Shown piece by piece: positions 1-8,736 of a DNA stretch of 36,871 nucleotides; position 1 is the first letter of the stretch; the number at the start of each line of letters is the position of its first letter. Below the pieces are notes generated by a model that saw only the letters and a program-made list of their open reading frames with translations, made no database searches and was not told the DNA's origin. Made by a program: the position numbers and the translations under genes. The DNA is taken from contig PAOI01000039.1 in the NCBI GenBank assembly GCA_002707985.1, positions 100,635 to 137,505 of the forward strand, read 5' to 3'. The DNA comes from Sphingomonas sp. (GTDB lineage Bacteria; Pseudomonadota; Alphaproteobacteria; Sphingomonadales; Sphingomonadaceae).

Positions 1-238
1 CCCCGCCGACACCGTCACCGTTCAGATCGGTGACGCTGTCGGCGCGATAGCGCCATACTGCGCTGTGCCCGCCATAGGTGAAGCTGTTGCCGATGAAGAG
101 GATGGTTTCCGGCGGTTCGGCAGGCGCCGCCACCGTCGTTGCTGATGGCGGCGATGCCGGATGGTCCTGCGCCGATGCTGCGGGCGCCATCGCGACACCC
201 GCAAGCGCTAAAACCAGTCCGCCGATTATCCGTGTCAT
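1..238 (-). CDS. Secreted SGNH/DUF4886-like hydrolase, N-terminal fragment
   Basis: The gene starts with ATG at 238-236 and runs off the window, so about 79 residues are visible. A typical signal peptide (charged MTRIIGG, hydrophobic core, AASAQD cleavage region) is followed by a Pro/Ala-rich linker. Then comes the strand-loop ILFIGNSFTYG, which resembles block I of SGNH-type hydrolases, especially the DUF4886 group, where Asn-Ser sits in the nucleophile loop. The start lies 11 bp after the stop of the TonB-dependent receptor, so the two are almost surely co-transcribed. The likely site of action is the periplasm or cell surface. Substrate and remaining catalytic residues lie outside the window. 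The family call rests on one motif and is tentative; that the protein is secreted is firmer. Confidence 0.6.
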   Translation of the reverse strand, partial: MTRIIGGLVLALAGVAMAPAASAQDHPASPPSATTVAAPAEPPETILFIGNSFTYGGHSAVWRYRADSVTDLNGDGVGG

Positions 239-249
239 CCCGCGCTGCC

Positions 250-3200
250 TCACAGATCGAAGCCCACCGACGTGTAGATATAGCGGCCATAGGGCTGATA
301 GAGTTCGCCGAAATAGCCGTCTGCGGTCAGGGGCGGCTGCGTATCGAACAAATTGCGTGCGCCGATCCGGAACCGCAGTCCCTCCAGCGGTCCAAGCTCG
401 CGAATGCGATACTGGACGTAGAGATTGACCGTCGTCGTCGCGGGCACCACCCATTCCTGGCCCGTGTCGGACAGGAAGCTCGTGTCGTGCACCGATCCGG
501 TATATTGCGCGGAAGCGCCGATCCGGAAGCCGTTGAGCGACCAGGTCAGCGACGCCGTCCCCTTCCATTTCGGGCGACCGTTATTGGCAAGCAGATTGCC
601 GCCGCCCGACAGCGGCGTCCCCTCGTCGATCGTCCCGGCGTCGCGGGCGTCGAACAGAATATCGACCAGATCGCCCCGATCGCGCTGGAATTTGAGGAGC
701 TGCGCGACGTTCAGGTTGAACTCGAACCGACCGAGGCCATGATCGCGAAGGACATAGCGGACACCATAGTCGATACCGCGTGCGGTTTGCGGCAGAAGAT
801 TGACGAAGGAATCGTTCACTCCGATGACTTCGCCGACCGGATCGATACCGGTGCCGGCAAAGAATGCGACATCATCGGCGGTAGGCGCCGCGCGCACGAC
901 ATTCGGATTGCTCGTGCCCTGCACTTGCTGGAGATAGTCGAGCGCCAGCGAATTGCTGCCGCCGAACTGGCCGACAATGCCGTTCTGCTTGATCTGCCAC
1001 CAGTCGACCGTGAAGGTCAGATCGGGAATGAAGCCCGGCTGAAGCACGAGGCCGAACGTGACATTCTGGCTGCGCTCGGGCTGCAGATCGGGATTGCCGG
1101 CGACGCGGATCGAATAGCTTGCCGGTTCGGAACACTGGTTGAAGTTGCTGATCCGTCCCGCCCGCAGATCCGCTTCGCAACGGATATAGTCGTTGTTGGT
1201 GCCCAGACGGCCATATTCCCCGGCATGAAGCTGTTCCAGGTTCGGCGCACGGAAGCCGAGCGCGAACGATCCGCGTAGCCGGACGCCGCGGAACACATCC
1301 CACGCCGCCGCTGCCTTGGGCCGGAAGATCGAACCGAAGTCGCTGTAATTCTCATACCGGCCCGCAAGCTGCAGCTCGAGCTTGCGGATCAGCGGAACAT
1401 CCATTGCCGGTGAAATGACCGGCACGGCGAGTTCGCCATAGGCCGAAAACACCCGGCGCGAGCCATAGCTGTCCGGCGTGGGGCTGACCGCAATGACATT
1501 GCTTTCGTTGGTCTCGCCGGTGACCATGTCGGTGAAGGTATTGGTGCCGTCGAGATTGGGATCGCGGTCGTCGCGCTGGGTTTCGCGGCGCAGTTCCATG
1601 CCGATCGACAGGCCCAGATCGCCGGCGGGAAGCTGCAGCAGCTGGCCGGTGCTGATCCGCGCGTCGAACATCGCCAGCGTCGTCCTGTCGAACCGGCGCA
1701 TCTTGAAGAGGAACGGTTGATAGGATGCAGGCGAACTCGGCGTGCAGTCTCCGACGCTGTAATTGCCGTCGCAACCGCCGCCGTTGAAGGGATTATAGGC
1801 GTCAGGCGTCGCCAGTGCGAGCTGCTGTTGCAGCAAGGTCGCGTTGATATTGTCGGAAAGATCCTCCGACGTCGCTTCCGAATAGGTGCCCGCGACTTCC
1901 CAGTCCCATTTGTCGAACGATCCGCGCGCGCCGCCCATCAGGCGCCATTGGTCGTTGGTGACATCGACATTCTGCAAACCGGTATCGACGAAGCGGTAGC
2001 GAGTGAGCGTCACCGGGATGCCTTCATCCGGAATATCCAGCCCGGGAAGGCGATTGGGGTTGGGCGACCCGTCGGGCAGGGTGGTGGCACCGAACGGGTT
2101 CCAGTAGTTCGATGCCGGAACGGTGATATCGTTCAGGCGGATGACCGCCGGCTGAAGCCGGTGCGACGTCGCATGATAATAGCCGGCCTCGCCGAACAGC
2201 GTGAGATTGTCGCTGACGTCATAATGCGTCGTGGCGAACAGATTGATGCGCTCCAGCTGCGACCGCACCGTTGTCCCCACCGCATCGTCGAAGCGCAGAT
2301 CGCGGAACGTGTTGTAGCTGATGTTGCCGCGCCCGATGCACATGCCGTCGGAGAGGTTGGTGCGGCACCCGTCATGATCCTGCGGCTGGATGTGAAACGA
2401 CCCCGCGCCCGACGTCAACGTGGTCGAGCCCTGGCGCACCACCACGCCGTTGGTCGAGAAATTGGCGAAGGGCGTATAGCTCGACCGGTTGTCCGGGTCG
2501 GTCGAATCGGCATAACCCGGATAGTCGGCAAAATAGCCGCGAAGATCGCCGGTAGCGGTATAGACTTCGTCGCTCGCCAGCATTGCCGTTCGATGGGTGT
2601 ATTCGCCCATCACGGTGATGTTGCCCCGGCCGTTGCCGAAATTGGTGCCGCCAGCCAGATTGCCGTTGAATTCACGCATATGCGTGCCTTCCGCACCGCC
2701 ATAGCGCAGGCTGCCGCGCAATCCCTGATAGTCTTCGGTCGTCACGACATTGACGACACCCGCCACTGCGTCCGAGCCGTAGATCGCGGCGGCGCCATCG
2801 CGCAGCACCTCGACACGCTCGATCGCACCGACCGGCAGCGAATTGGCGTTGAATGTCTGTTCCGGCACATTGGCGATGCCCGCCTGCGTCACCGGGTGCT
2901 GCACCAGCCGGCGGCCGTTGATCAGGACCAGTGTGTTGCCGGGGCCCAGGTCGCGAATGTCGATCGAGCTGACGTCGCCGCGCGCCGCGTTGCTCGTTTG
3001 CGGGCTGTTGTTGGGATTGAAGCTGACATCACCCATCTGCGGGATCGACCGGAGCAACTCGTCGCCCGACAAGGCACCGGTGGCGGCGATCTGGTTCGAA
3101 TCGACGACCGTTACGGGCAACGCTTCGGTAATGCTGGTCCCGGTGATGCGCGAACCGACGACGACGATTTCGGTCGGCGCTGCGCCGTCCTGCTCGTCCG

Positions 3201-3327
3201 CCGGAGCGGCGTTCTGGTCCTGTGGAGCCGTGGCCTGCTGCCCTGTCGGCGCGGTCTGGGCGGCGGCCATCATCGGCCATCCGGCAAGTGCCGTCGTCAG
3301 CAGCGCGAATGTCTTGAGCGTCTTCAT
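250..3327 (-). CDS. TonB-dependent outer-membrane receptor
   Basis: This 1025-residue protein has a signal peptide ending near AAAQT (residue 25), a Pro/Gln/Ala-rich linker and a TonB box TEIVVVGSR at residues 52-60. The plug domain follows, with typical blocks such as RDLGPGNTLVLINGRR and VEVLRDGAAAIYGSDAVAG. The remainder is a 22-strand barrel with large loops, some with paired cysteines, ending in YTSVGFDL with the usual C-terminal aromatic/hydrophobic signature. There is no STN domain, so it transports without FecIR-type signalling. A purine-rich ribosome site (GGGGAGAGGAGA) precedes the ATG. It lies 70 bp downstream of dctA on the same strand and 11 bp upstream of the SGNH-type gene. Context suggests import of an organic acid or a conjugate releasing one, but the ligand cannot be read from sequence. 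Confidence 0.95.
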   Translation of the reverse strand: MKTLKTFALLTTALAGWPMMAAAQTAPTGQQATAPQDQNAAPADEQDGAAPTEIVVVGSRITGTSITEALPVTVVDSNQIAATGALSGDELLRSIPQMGDVSFNPNNSPQTSNAARGDVSSIDIRDLGPGNTLVLINGRRLVQHPVTQAGIANVPEQTFNANSLPVGAIERVEVLRDGAAAIYGSDAVAGVVNVVTTEDYQGLRGSLRYGGAEGTHMREFNGNLAGGTNFGNGRGNITVMGEYTHRTAMLASDEVYTATGDLRGYFADYPGYADSTDPDNRSSYTPFANFSTNGVVVRQGSTTLTSGAGSFHIQPQDHDGCRTNLSDGMCIGRGNISYNTFRDLRFDDAVGTTVRSQLERINLFATTHYDVSDNLTLFGEAGYYHATSHRLQPAVIRLNDITVPASNYWNPFGATTLPDGSPNPNRLPGLDIPDEGIPVTLTRYRFVDTGLQNVDVTNDQWRLMGGARGSFDKWDWEVAGTYSEATSEDLSDNINATLLQQQLALATPDAYNPFNGGGCDGNYSVGDCTPSSPASYQPFLFKMRRFDRTTLAMFDARISTGQLLQLPAGDLGLSIGMELRRETQRDDRDPNLDGTNTFTDMVTGETNESNVIAVSPTPDSYGSRRVFSAYGELAVPVISPAMDVPLIRKLELQLAGRYENYSDFGSIFRPKAAAAWDVFRGVRLRGSFALGFRAPNLEQLHAGEYGRLGTNNDYIRCEADLRAGRISNFNQCSEPASYSIRVAGNPDLQPERSQNVTFGLVLQPGFIPDLTFTVDWWQIKQNGIVGQFGGSNSLALDYLQQVQGTSNPNVVRAAPTADDVAFFAGTGIDPVGEVIGVNDSFVNLLPQTARGIDYGVRYVLRDHGLGRFEFNLNVAQLLKFQRDRGDLVDILFDARDAGTIDEGTPLSGGGNLLANNGRPKWKGTASLTWSLNGFRIGASAQYTGSVHDTSFLSDTGQEWVVPATTTVNLYVQYRIRELGPLEGLRFRIGARNLFDTQPPLTADGYFGELYQPYGRYIYTSVGFDL

Positions 3328-3397
3328 TGTCTGTCTCCTCTCCCCGGCGGCGCGCCTCTGCCGGACGCTGCCGCTCCCCTGTGCAATGTGATTGGTG

Positions 3398-4732
3398 TCA
3401 GCCCGCGGCAGTCGCGGCCTTTCGCTCGACTTCTTCGATGCTGGCGGGCTCGCCCTGCATCGCCCGGTCGAACAGCTCGGGATCGAATTCGCCGTCCCAT
3501 TTGGCGACGACGATCGTCGCGACTGCGTTGCCGACGAAATTGGTGAGGCTGCGACATTCGCTCATGAAGCGATCGATGCCGAGGATCAGCGCCATGCCGG
3601 CGACCGGCACCGACGGCACGACCGACAGGGTCGCGGCGAGCGTGATGAAACCGGCACCGGTAACGCCTGCAGCCCCCTTTGAACTGAGCATCGCGACGCC
3701 CAGTAGCAACAGCTGCTCGCCGAAAGAGAGCGGCGTGCCGGTGGCATGCGCAATGAACAGCGCCGCCAGCGTCATATAGATATTGGTGCCGTCCAGATTG
3801 AACGAATAGCCGGCGGGGACGACCAGCCCGACCACCTGTTTCGAACAGCCGGCGCGCTCCATCTTTTCGAGCAGACTGGGCAGCGCCGCTTCCGAAGAAG
3901 AGGTGCCGAGCACCAGAAACAGCTCATCCTTCAGATAGCGGATCAGCTTCAGGATCGAAAAGCCGCACAGCCAGCCGACGAAGCCCAGCACGACCAGCAC
4001 GAACAACAGGCTGGTGATGTAGAATGTCCCGACCAGCGCAGCGAGGCTGGCAAGCGAGCCCACGCCATATTTGCCGATCGTGAAGGCGATAGCGCCGAAG
4101 GCACCGATCGGCGCGAGCTTCATCAGCATGTGCACCATGCGGAACACCAGCTGGTTCGCCGATTCGAGCACGCGAAGCAGCGGATCGCCTTCCTTGCCGA
4201 TCAGCGCCAGCGAAATGCCCGTGAGCACTGCCACGAGCAGCACCTGGAGAATCTCTCCACTGGCAAGCGGCGACACGATCGTCTTGGGAATGATGTGGAG
4301 CAGGAAGCCGGTAATCGTCTGGTCGTGCGCCTGTTGCGTATATTTGGCGACTGCGGCGGTATCGAGCGTCGACGGATCGACCTTCATGCTCGCGCCGATC
4401 TGAGTCACATTGGCGACGATCAGGCCCAGGATCAGCGCAGCGGTCGACAGCAGCAGGAAATAGCCCAGCGCCTTCAGCATCACGCGGCCGACCGATCCGA
4501 TGTCGCGCATATTCGCGATCCCGGTCACCAGCGTCAGGAAAATGACGGGCGCGATGATCATCTTGACGATGGCGATGAACGCGTCGCCCAGCGGCTTCAG
4601 CGCTTCGCCCGTCGTCGGCCAGATCGCCCCGACCAGCGTGCCGAGGCCGATGCCCACCAACACCTGAACATAGAGATGCCGCCACCATGGCGTGCGCTTC
4701 GGCACCGCAGTACCCGTCGGCAAGTCTCTCAA
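3398..4732 (-). CDS. dctA: C4-dicarboxylate:cation symporter DctA
   Basis: This 444-residue inner-membrane protein of the DAACS (glutamate/dicarboxylate:cation symporter) family has the usual length for DctA. It takes up succinate, fumarate or malate with protons or sodium. Family hallmarks are visible: the serine-rich hairpin [17 protein letters not shown], the substrate/cation segment [19 protein letters not shown], the second hairpin [20 protein letters not shown], and [18 protein letters not shown] near the end. The N-terminus ([16 protein letters not shown]) begins TM1. It is divergent from dctBD, its expected regulators, and is followed on the same strand by a receptor gene. No -24/-12 (GG-N10-GC) promoter could be found by eye upstream of it. 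Confidence 0.97.
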   Translation of the reverse strand: MRDLPTGTAVPKRTPWWRHLYVQVLVGIGLGTLVGAIWPTTGEALKPLGDAFIAIVKMIIAPVIFLTLVTGIANMRDIGSVGRVMLKALGYFLLLSTAALILGLIVANVTQIGASMKVDPSTLDTAAVAKYTQQAHDQTITGFLLHIIPKTIVSPLASGEILQVLLVAVLTGISLALIGKEGDPLLRVLESANQLVFRMVHMLMKLAPIGAFGAIAFTIGKYGVGSLASLAALVGTFYITSLLFVLVVLGFVGWLCGFSILKLIRYLKDELFLVLGTSSSEAALPSLLEKMERAGCSKQVVGLVVPAGYSFNLDGTNIYMTLAALFIAHATGTPLSFGEQLLLLGVAMLSSKGAAGVTGAGFITLAATLSVVPSVPVAGMALILGIDRFMSECRSLTNFVGNAVATIVVAKWDGEFDPELFDRAMQGEPASIEEVERKAATAAG

Positions 4733-4876
4733 ACCATCTCTCCCATGTGCGACCTCACCGTGTTTTCCGGCGATAGCCGCGGCGAGGATAGCGTCCGAAA
4801 ACGCGACAAAAGCGAATTTATGCGATTTACTAGGTCGTTGAAATATATAGGTTTAGTTATTCCAGCTCAGCATTTG

Positions 4877-4926
4877 TGTGTGGATATGCGCACAGCCTGT
4901 CTCGACATTGTGTGATAATCCGCACA
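4877..4926. promoter_or_regulatory. Tandem dyad operators between dctA and dctB
   Basis: Two 18-bp imperfect palindromes of form TGTGTG-N6-CGCACA occur at 4877-4894 (TGTGTGGATATGCGCACA) and 4909-4926 (TGTGTGATAATCCGCACA). They match at 14 of 18 positions, and their centres are 32 bp apart, about three helical turns, so both face the same side of the DNA. They sit in the 204-bp divergent gap, 145 bp or more upstream of the dctA ATG and just ahead of the dctB ATG. Rhizobial DctD proteins bind paired upstream sites at dctA, so these are the natural candidates for DctD sites. The site nearest dctB could also allow autoregulation. The repeats are seen; binding by DctD is inference. Confidence 0.6.
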
Positions 4927-4936
4927 CTAAGCGTGG

Positions 4937-6751
4937 ATGCGGATTGCAGGGCTGATACGGACCGACCAGCGTCCCCGTCCATGGGCGATTGCGATCCTGT
5001 GCGCGGCCGTGATCGCCGCCGTCGCAGCGATCCTGCTGTCGGGTTCGATCGCTTCGAAGCGCGCCTATCAAAGCTCGCGCGAGGAGGGCCGTGCATCCGC
5101 CGCGCTCCATGCCGCCCTGCTGCGCAGCGAACTGCAGAAGTTTCGGCTGGGCCCGCTCGCGCTGACCGACGATCCGCAGACGCGGCAAGTGCTCGATTCG
5201 CGCGATCGGGACGAAGTAGTGGAATTCGACCGGCGGCTCGAGCGACTCAACGAGCGTATCCACAGCGCAGCGCTCTATCTGGTCGATTCGCAGGGCACGA
5301 CGATCGCCGCTTCCAACTGGAACCAGCCGCTGAGCTTTGTCGGCTCGAACTACGGATTTCGCAGCTATTTTCAGGACGCGCTCGCCACCGGCAATGGCGA
5401 GCAATTCGCGCTCGGCACCGTCAGCCGCCTTCCCGGCCTCTATATCGCGCGTCGCGTCGAAACCGGACGCAACACCGGCGTCGTCGTACTCAAGGTCGAG
5501 TTCGACCAGCTGGAGAATGAATGGCGGCAATCGGGCTCGCCTGCCTTTATCACCGATTCGCGCGGCGTCGTCCTGATCACCAGCCGCCCCGGCTGGCGCT
5601 TCCTCACCAACCGGTTCATCGGCAGCGAAGAACGCGCGCAGCTGCGCAAGAGCCTCGATTTCGGGCAGGCGCCGCTGACGCCGCTGCCGATCGCGCGCAC
5701 CAATCGCCCCGGCATCGTCACCATCGCCGGGTCGCGCGACGAAGCCTCGGATGAATATGTCGAAACGCTGTTGCCGACGACGACACCCGGCTGGACGCTG
5801 CACCTGCTGACGCCGGTGACGGGCGTGAAGCAGGCGGCGTACAGCGCACGGATCATCACCGCGGTTGTCCTGTTGCTAGCGGCCTTGCTGGTCGGGATGT
5901 TCGTTCGCCGCAGAATGCGGCGCGCGCAGGCTGCGGCCAGGGCGGAAGCGGACCGGGCTTTGCTCGAAGCCGAAGTCGAAGCCCGCACGCTCGACCTGCG
6001 TCAGGCCAATCGCAAGCTCAAACAGGAAATGCACGACCGCCGCGCGAGCGAAGCCAAGCTCGAACAGGCTCGCGACCAGCTTGTCCAGGCGAACAAGCTC
6101 GCCTCTCTTGGGCAGATCACCGCCGGCATCGCGCATGAGATCAATCAGCCGGTCGCCGCGATCCGCAGCTATGCCGATAATGGCCGGATCCTGATCGAAA
6201 AGGCACGTGCAGCCGATGCCGCCGACAATCTGTCGCGGATCGTCGCGATGACCGAGCGGATCGACGCGATCATTTCCGAATTGCGCGGCTTCGCGCGAAA
6301 GGCGCGCGGCACGCTGGGTCCGCTGCGGATCGGCGATGCGATCGATGGCGCGATGCTGTTGCTGCGCGACCGGATCGAGCGGCTGGGCGTCGCGGTAACG
6401 GTGTCGGGAGACAATGATGCGATGGTAGTCGGCGAGCGGGTTCGGCTGGAACAGGTGCTCGTCAACCTGATCGCCAACGCCCTGGACGCAATGGAGGGCA
6501 GCGATCGCCGGATCGCGCTGACGGTTACTGCGCGCGGCAAGCGAGTCGATATCGATATCGCCGACAATGGACCGGGTCTGACGCAGGAGGCAGCGGCATC
6601 GCTGTTCCAGCCGTTTCAGACGAGCAAGGAACAGGGGCTGGGCCTTGGCCTCACCCTCTCACGCGATATCATGCGCGATCTGGGCGGCGACCTTTCCAGC
6701 ATCGCCGTTGCCGATGGCGCCTGTTTCCGCATGAGCCTGAAATCGGCATGA
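4937..6751 (+). CDS. dctB: C4-dicarboxylate sensor histidine kinase DctB
   Basis: This 604-residue membrane sensor has TM1 at about residues 16-37 and a periplasmic double-PAS (dCache-like) sensor to about 300. TM2 is ITAVVLLLAALLVGMFV near 305-323. A coiled-coil linker (ARAEADRALLEAEVEARTLD) leads to the kinase core. The H-box LGQITAGIAHEINQPVAAIR places the phospho-accepting His at residue 400. The N-box LVNLIANALDAM, G1 DNGPGL and G2 GLGLGLTLSRDIM are intact. HEINQPVAAIRSY is typical of the DctB-type HPK4 subclass. In the family it senses succinate, fumarate or malate and phosphorylates DctD. Its last four bases (ATGA) overlap the dctD start, so the pair is translationally coupled. The ATG at 4937 lies immediately ahead of TM1 and fits the family. 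Confidence 0.93.
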   Translation: MRIAGLIRTDQRPRPWAIAILCAAVIAAVAAILLSGSIASKRAYQSSREEGRASAALHAALLRSELQKFRLGPLALTDDPQTRQVLDSRDRDEVVEFDRRLERLNERIHSAALYLVDSQGTTIAASNWNQPLSFVGSNYGFRSYFQDALATGNGEQFALGTVSRLPGLYIARRVETGRNTGVVVLKVEFDQLENEWRQSGSPAFITDSRGVVLITSRPGWRFLTNRFIGSEERAQLRKSLDFGQAPLTPLPIARTNRPGIVTIAGSRDEASDEYVETLLPTTTPGWTLHLLTPVTGVKQAAYSARIITAVVLLLAALLVGMFVRRRMRRAQAAARAEADRALLEAEVEARTLDLRQANRKLKQEMHDRRASEAKLEQARDQLVQANKLASLGQITAGIAHEINQPVAAIRSYADNGRILIEKARAADAADNLSRIVAMTERIDAIISELRGFARKARGTLGPLRIGDAIDGAMLLLRDRIERLGVAVTVSGDNDAMVVGERVRLEQVLVNLIANALDAMEGSDRRIALTVTARGKRVDIDIADNGPGLTQEAAASLFQPFQTSKEQGLGLGLTLSRDIMRDLGGDLSSIAVADGACFRMSLKSA

Positions 6752-8094
6752 GCGATCCGGTCAAACGCGTCGCATTCGTCGACGACGACGCTGACATGCG
6801 CGCATCGAATGCCCAGACGCTGGAACTTGCGGGGTATCAGCCGTTGCTGTTCGACAATGCCCGGGCGGCGCTCGATTATCTGACCCCGGATTTTCCCGGC
6901 GTCGTCGTCAGCGACCTGCGCATGCCGGGTATGGACGGGCTTCAGCTCTTCGCCACGCTGCGCGAGCGCGATGCGCAACTGCCGGTCATCCTGATCACCG
7001 GCCATGGCGACGTCGCCACTGCGGTGCGCGCGATTCAGGATGGCGCCTATGATTTTCTGACCAAGCCCTATCCGGCGGACGCATTGCTGCGCGCGGTGAG
7101 CCGGGCGCATGAAATGCGACAGGTCGCGCTTGAGAATCGCCGCCTGCGGACCGAAGCGGAACAGGCGGCGGGCGCATCGGCGCTGATCGGGATTTCGCCG
7201 GCGATGGAGCAGGTGCGGCGCACCATTGCCCAGATCGGCCCGACATCGGTCGATGTCCTGATCGAAGGCGAAACCGGCACCGGCAAATCGCTGGTCGCGA
7301 CGATGCTGCACCGTGCGAGCGAGCGCCGCCGCCGTGCGATGGTGACGGTCGATTGCGGCGCGCTGCCCGATCAGATGGTGGAGGCCGAATTGTTCGGCCA
7401 TGTCGCCAATGCCTTCCCCGGTGCGCGCTGGCCGCGTGTCGGGCGGATCGAAGCGGCCGATCAGGGCACCCTGTTCCTCGACCATGTCGATCTGCTCACC
7501 CAATCGGCGCAGCCCAAGCTGCTCCGCGCGATCGAGGCGCGCGAAGTGGTGCCGCTGGGCGGCAATGAAGCGCGGCATCTGGATTTTCGGATGATCGCCA
7601 CCAGCCGCCAGTCGATCGCCGACACGATCCGCAAGGGCGGGATGATCGACACACTGCGATACCGGCTCAACCGGTTCACCATCACGCTGCCGCCGCTGCG
7701 CGAGCGGCCCGAGGATATTCCGCTTCTCTATGCGCATTTCCTTGCCGAATGCGCCGGGCGGCACGGGCGCGCGGTCCCCGCGCTGCGCGACACCGACTGG
7801 AGCGATCTTCGCGCGCATGACTGGCCGGGCAATGTGCGCGAGCTGATGCATATGGCCGAACGCCGGATTCTGGAGGGCGAAGCCGCGCTGGCGCCCTGGT
7901 CGTTCGAAAGCCGCCCAAGCCTGTCCGATGCAGTCGATGCGTTCGAGGCGCAGCAGATCCGCAGCGCGCTTTCGATGACGCGCGGCAATGTGAGCAAGGC
8001 GATCGACCTGCTCCGCATCCCCCGCAAGACCTTCTACGACAAGGCGCGTCGCCACGGCATCCGCCCCAGCGACTGGCGCAGCTCGGGCGGCTGA
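6748..8094 (+). CDS. dctD: DctD-type response regulator with degenerate AAA+ motifs
   Basis: This 448-residue, three-domain regulator has a receiver domain (VDDDADMR, phospho-acceptor Asp56 in VSDLRMPG, Lys in LTKPYP) and an AAA+ domain with intact Walker A GETGTGKS (174-181). It ends in a Fis-type helix-turn-helix (GNVSKAIDLLRIPRKTFYDKARRHGI). It is the expected DctB partner. Two core motifs are changed. The sigma-54-contacting loop GAFTGA reads NAFPGA (221-226), losing the key threonine. The Walker B acidic pair reads LFLDHVD (Asp245-His246), losing the usual catalytic glutamate. The arginine-finger area (LRYRLNRF, PPLRERPEDIPLL) is conserved. The DNA was re-read at both sites and the reading frame is clear. 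It may activate or repress through the main sigma factor, as NtrC of Rhodobacter capsulatus does. Confidence 0.9.
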   Translation: MSDPVKRVAFVDDDADMRASNAQTLELAGYQPLLFDNARAALDYLTPDFPGVVVSDLRMPGMDGLQLFATLRERDAQLPVILITGHGDVATAVRAIQDGAYDFLTKPYPADALLRAVSRAHEMRQVALENRRLRTEAEQAAGASALIGISPAMEQVRRTIAQIGPTSVDVLIEGETGTGKSLVATMLHRASERRRRAMVTVDCGALPDQMVEAELFGHVANAFPGARWPRVGRIEAADQGTLFLDHVDLLTQSAQPKLLRAIEAREVVPLGGNEARHLDFRMIATSRQSIADTIRKGGMIDTLRYRLNRFTITLPPLRERPEDIPLLYAHFLAECAGRHGRAVPALRDTDWSDLRAHDWPGNVRELMHMAERRILEGEAALAPWSFESRPSLSDAVDAFEAQQIRSALSMTRGNVSKAIDLLRIPRKTFYDKARRHGIRPSDWRSSGG

Positions 8095-8170
8095 ACGCCA
8101 GGCCCGGCTTGCGCCGTCAATCTGGCATGGGACTGCAGGCGCCTGTATATCCGCGCCGATTTCGAATCAT

Positions 8171-8698
8171 ATGTCCGACCCCGCTCCCCCCGCAGGCCTT
8201 GAAGCCGCGTTCCTGACGCATCGCGCCGCGCTGCTGCGCTTTCTTGTCGCGCGCGGTGCAGGCGATGCGGCGGAGGATCTGCTCCACGAATTATGGCTCA
8301 GGATCGAAGCGACGCGACCCGGGCCGATCGCATCACCGCTTTCCTATCTCTATCGCGCCGCCGACAGCCTCATGATCGATCGCTATCGCGCCGAGCGGCA
8401 GGCGCGGCTGCGTGAACATGCCTGGGTAGATCAACAGGCAGGTGCAAAGCCCGGCGTATCCGAGGAAGCGTCTGCCGAGCGATTGCTGATCGGTCGCGAA
8501 TATGCGCAGCTGGTCGCCCGGCGCCTCGACACGCTCGATCCGCGCGCCGCCACCGCGTTTCGCCGCCACCGCATCGACGGGCTGCGCCAGCGCGACGTGG
8601 CGGCCGAACTGGGCATCAGCCTGAGCACGTTGGAAAGCGACCTGCGCATGGTCTATCGCGCGCTTGCCGCGCTTCGGGAGGAAATCGATGAGGCTTGA
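8171..8698 (+). CDS. FecI-like ECF RNA polymerase sigma factor
   Basis: This 175-residue protein has the two-domain layout of ECF sigma factors. Region 2 covers about residues 10-80 (FLTHRAALLRFLVARG, AEDLLHELWLRIE, SYLYRAADSLMIDRYRAERQ). Region 4 covers about 115-170 (LDPRAATAFRRHRIDGLRQRDVAAELGISLSTLESDL, given here in outline), with the DNA-recognition helix ISLSTLESD. It lies ahead of a fecR-like gene, a receptor with an STN domain and an autotransporter. It should therefore direct RNA polymerase to this operon or the surface-protein genes when the receptor is occupied. The stop (8696-8698) is 38 bp before the preferred fecR start. It belongs to the FecI group by context and by its short region 2-4 linker. 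Confidence 0.9.
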   Translation: MSDPAPPAGLEAAFLTHRAALLRFLVARGAGDAAEDLLHELWLRIEATRPGPIASPLSYLYRAADSLMIDRYRAERQARLREHAWVDQQAGAKPGVSEEASAERLLIGREYAQLVARRLDTLDPRAATAFRRHRIDGLRQRDVAAELGISLSTLESDLRMVYRALAALREEIDEA

Positions 8699-8722
8699 GG
8701 CAATCGTCTCCGTCCTCTCCTC

Positions 8723-8729
8723 AGGAGGT
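8723..8729 (+). promoter_or_regulatory. Ribosome binding site that sets the fecR start
   Basis: AGGAGGT is a near-perfect Shine-Dalgarno sequence, 7 nt before ATG 8737. An earlier in-frame ATG at 8695 would add 14 residues (MRQSSPSSPQEVAP) unlike any FecR N-terminus and would have this site inside the coding region. The start at 8737 is therefore preferred. Confidence 0.75.
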
Positions 8730-8736
8730 CGCCCCC

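Noticed and set aside
1717..3546. 609-codon open frame on the plus strand
   Set aside because: It is antisense to the TonB-dependent receptor, Arg/Asp/Gly-rich with no domain and no ribosome site. Long antisense frames are normal in DNA of this GC content.
4733..4876. Sigma-54 (-24/-12) promoter for dctA
   Set aside because: Expected with a DctD system, so every GG on the dctA-coding strand was checked for GC ten bases on. None fits; the nearest candidate has an 11-base spacer and lacks the flanking consensus.
3746..4915. 389-codon open frame on the plus strand opposite dctA
   Set aside because: Its product is His/Gln/Arg-rich shadow sequence and it would cover the dctA-dctB control region. 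DctA on the other strand is unmistakable.
8095..8170. Terminator or promoter between dctD and the sigma factor gene
   Set aside because: CAGGCGCCTG is a small palindrome without a T-run, and TATATC nearby has no spaced -35. The evidence was too weak to list.
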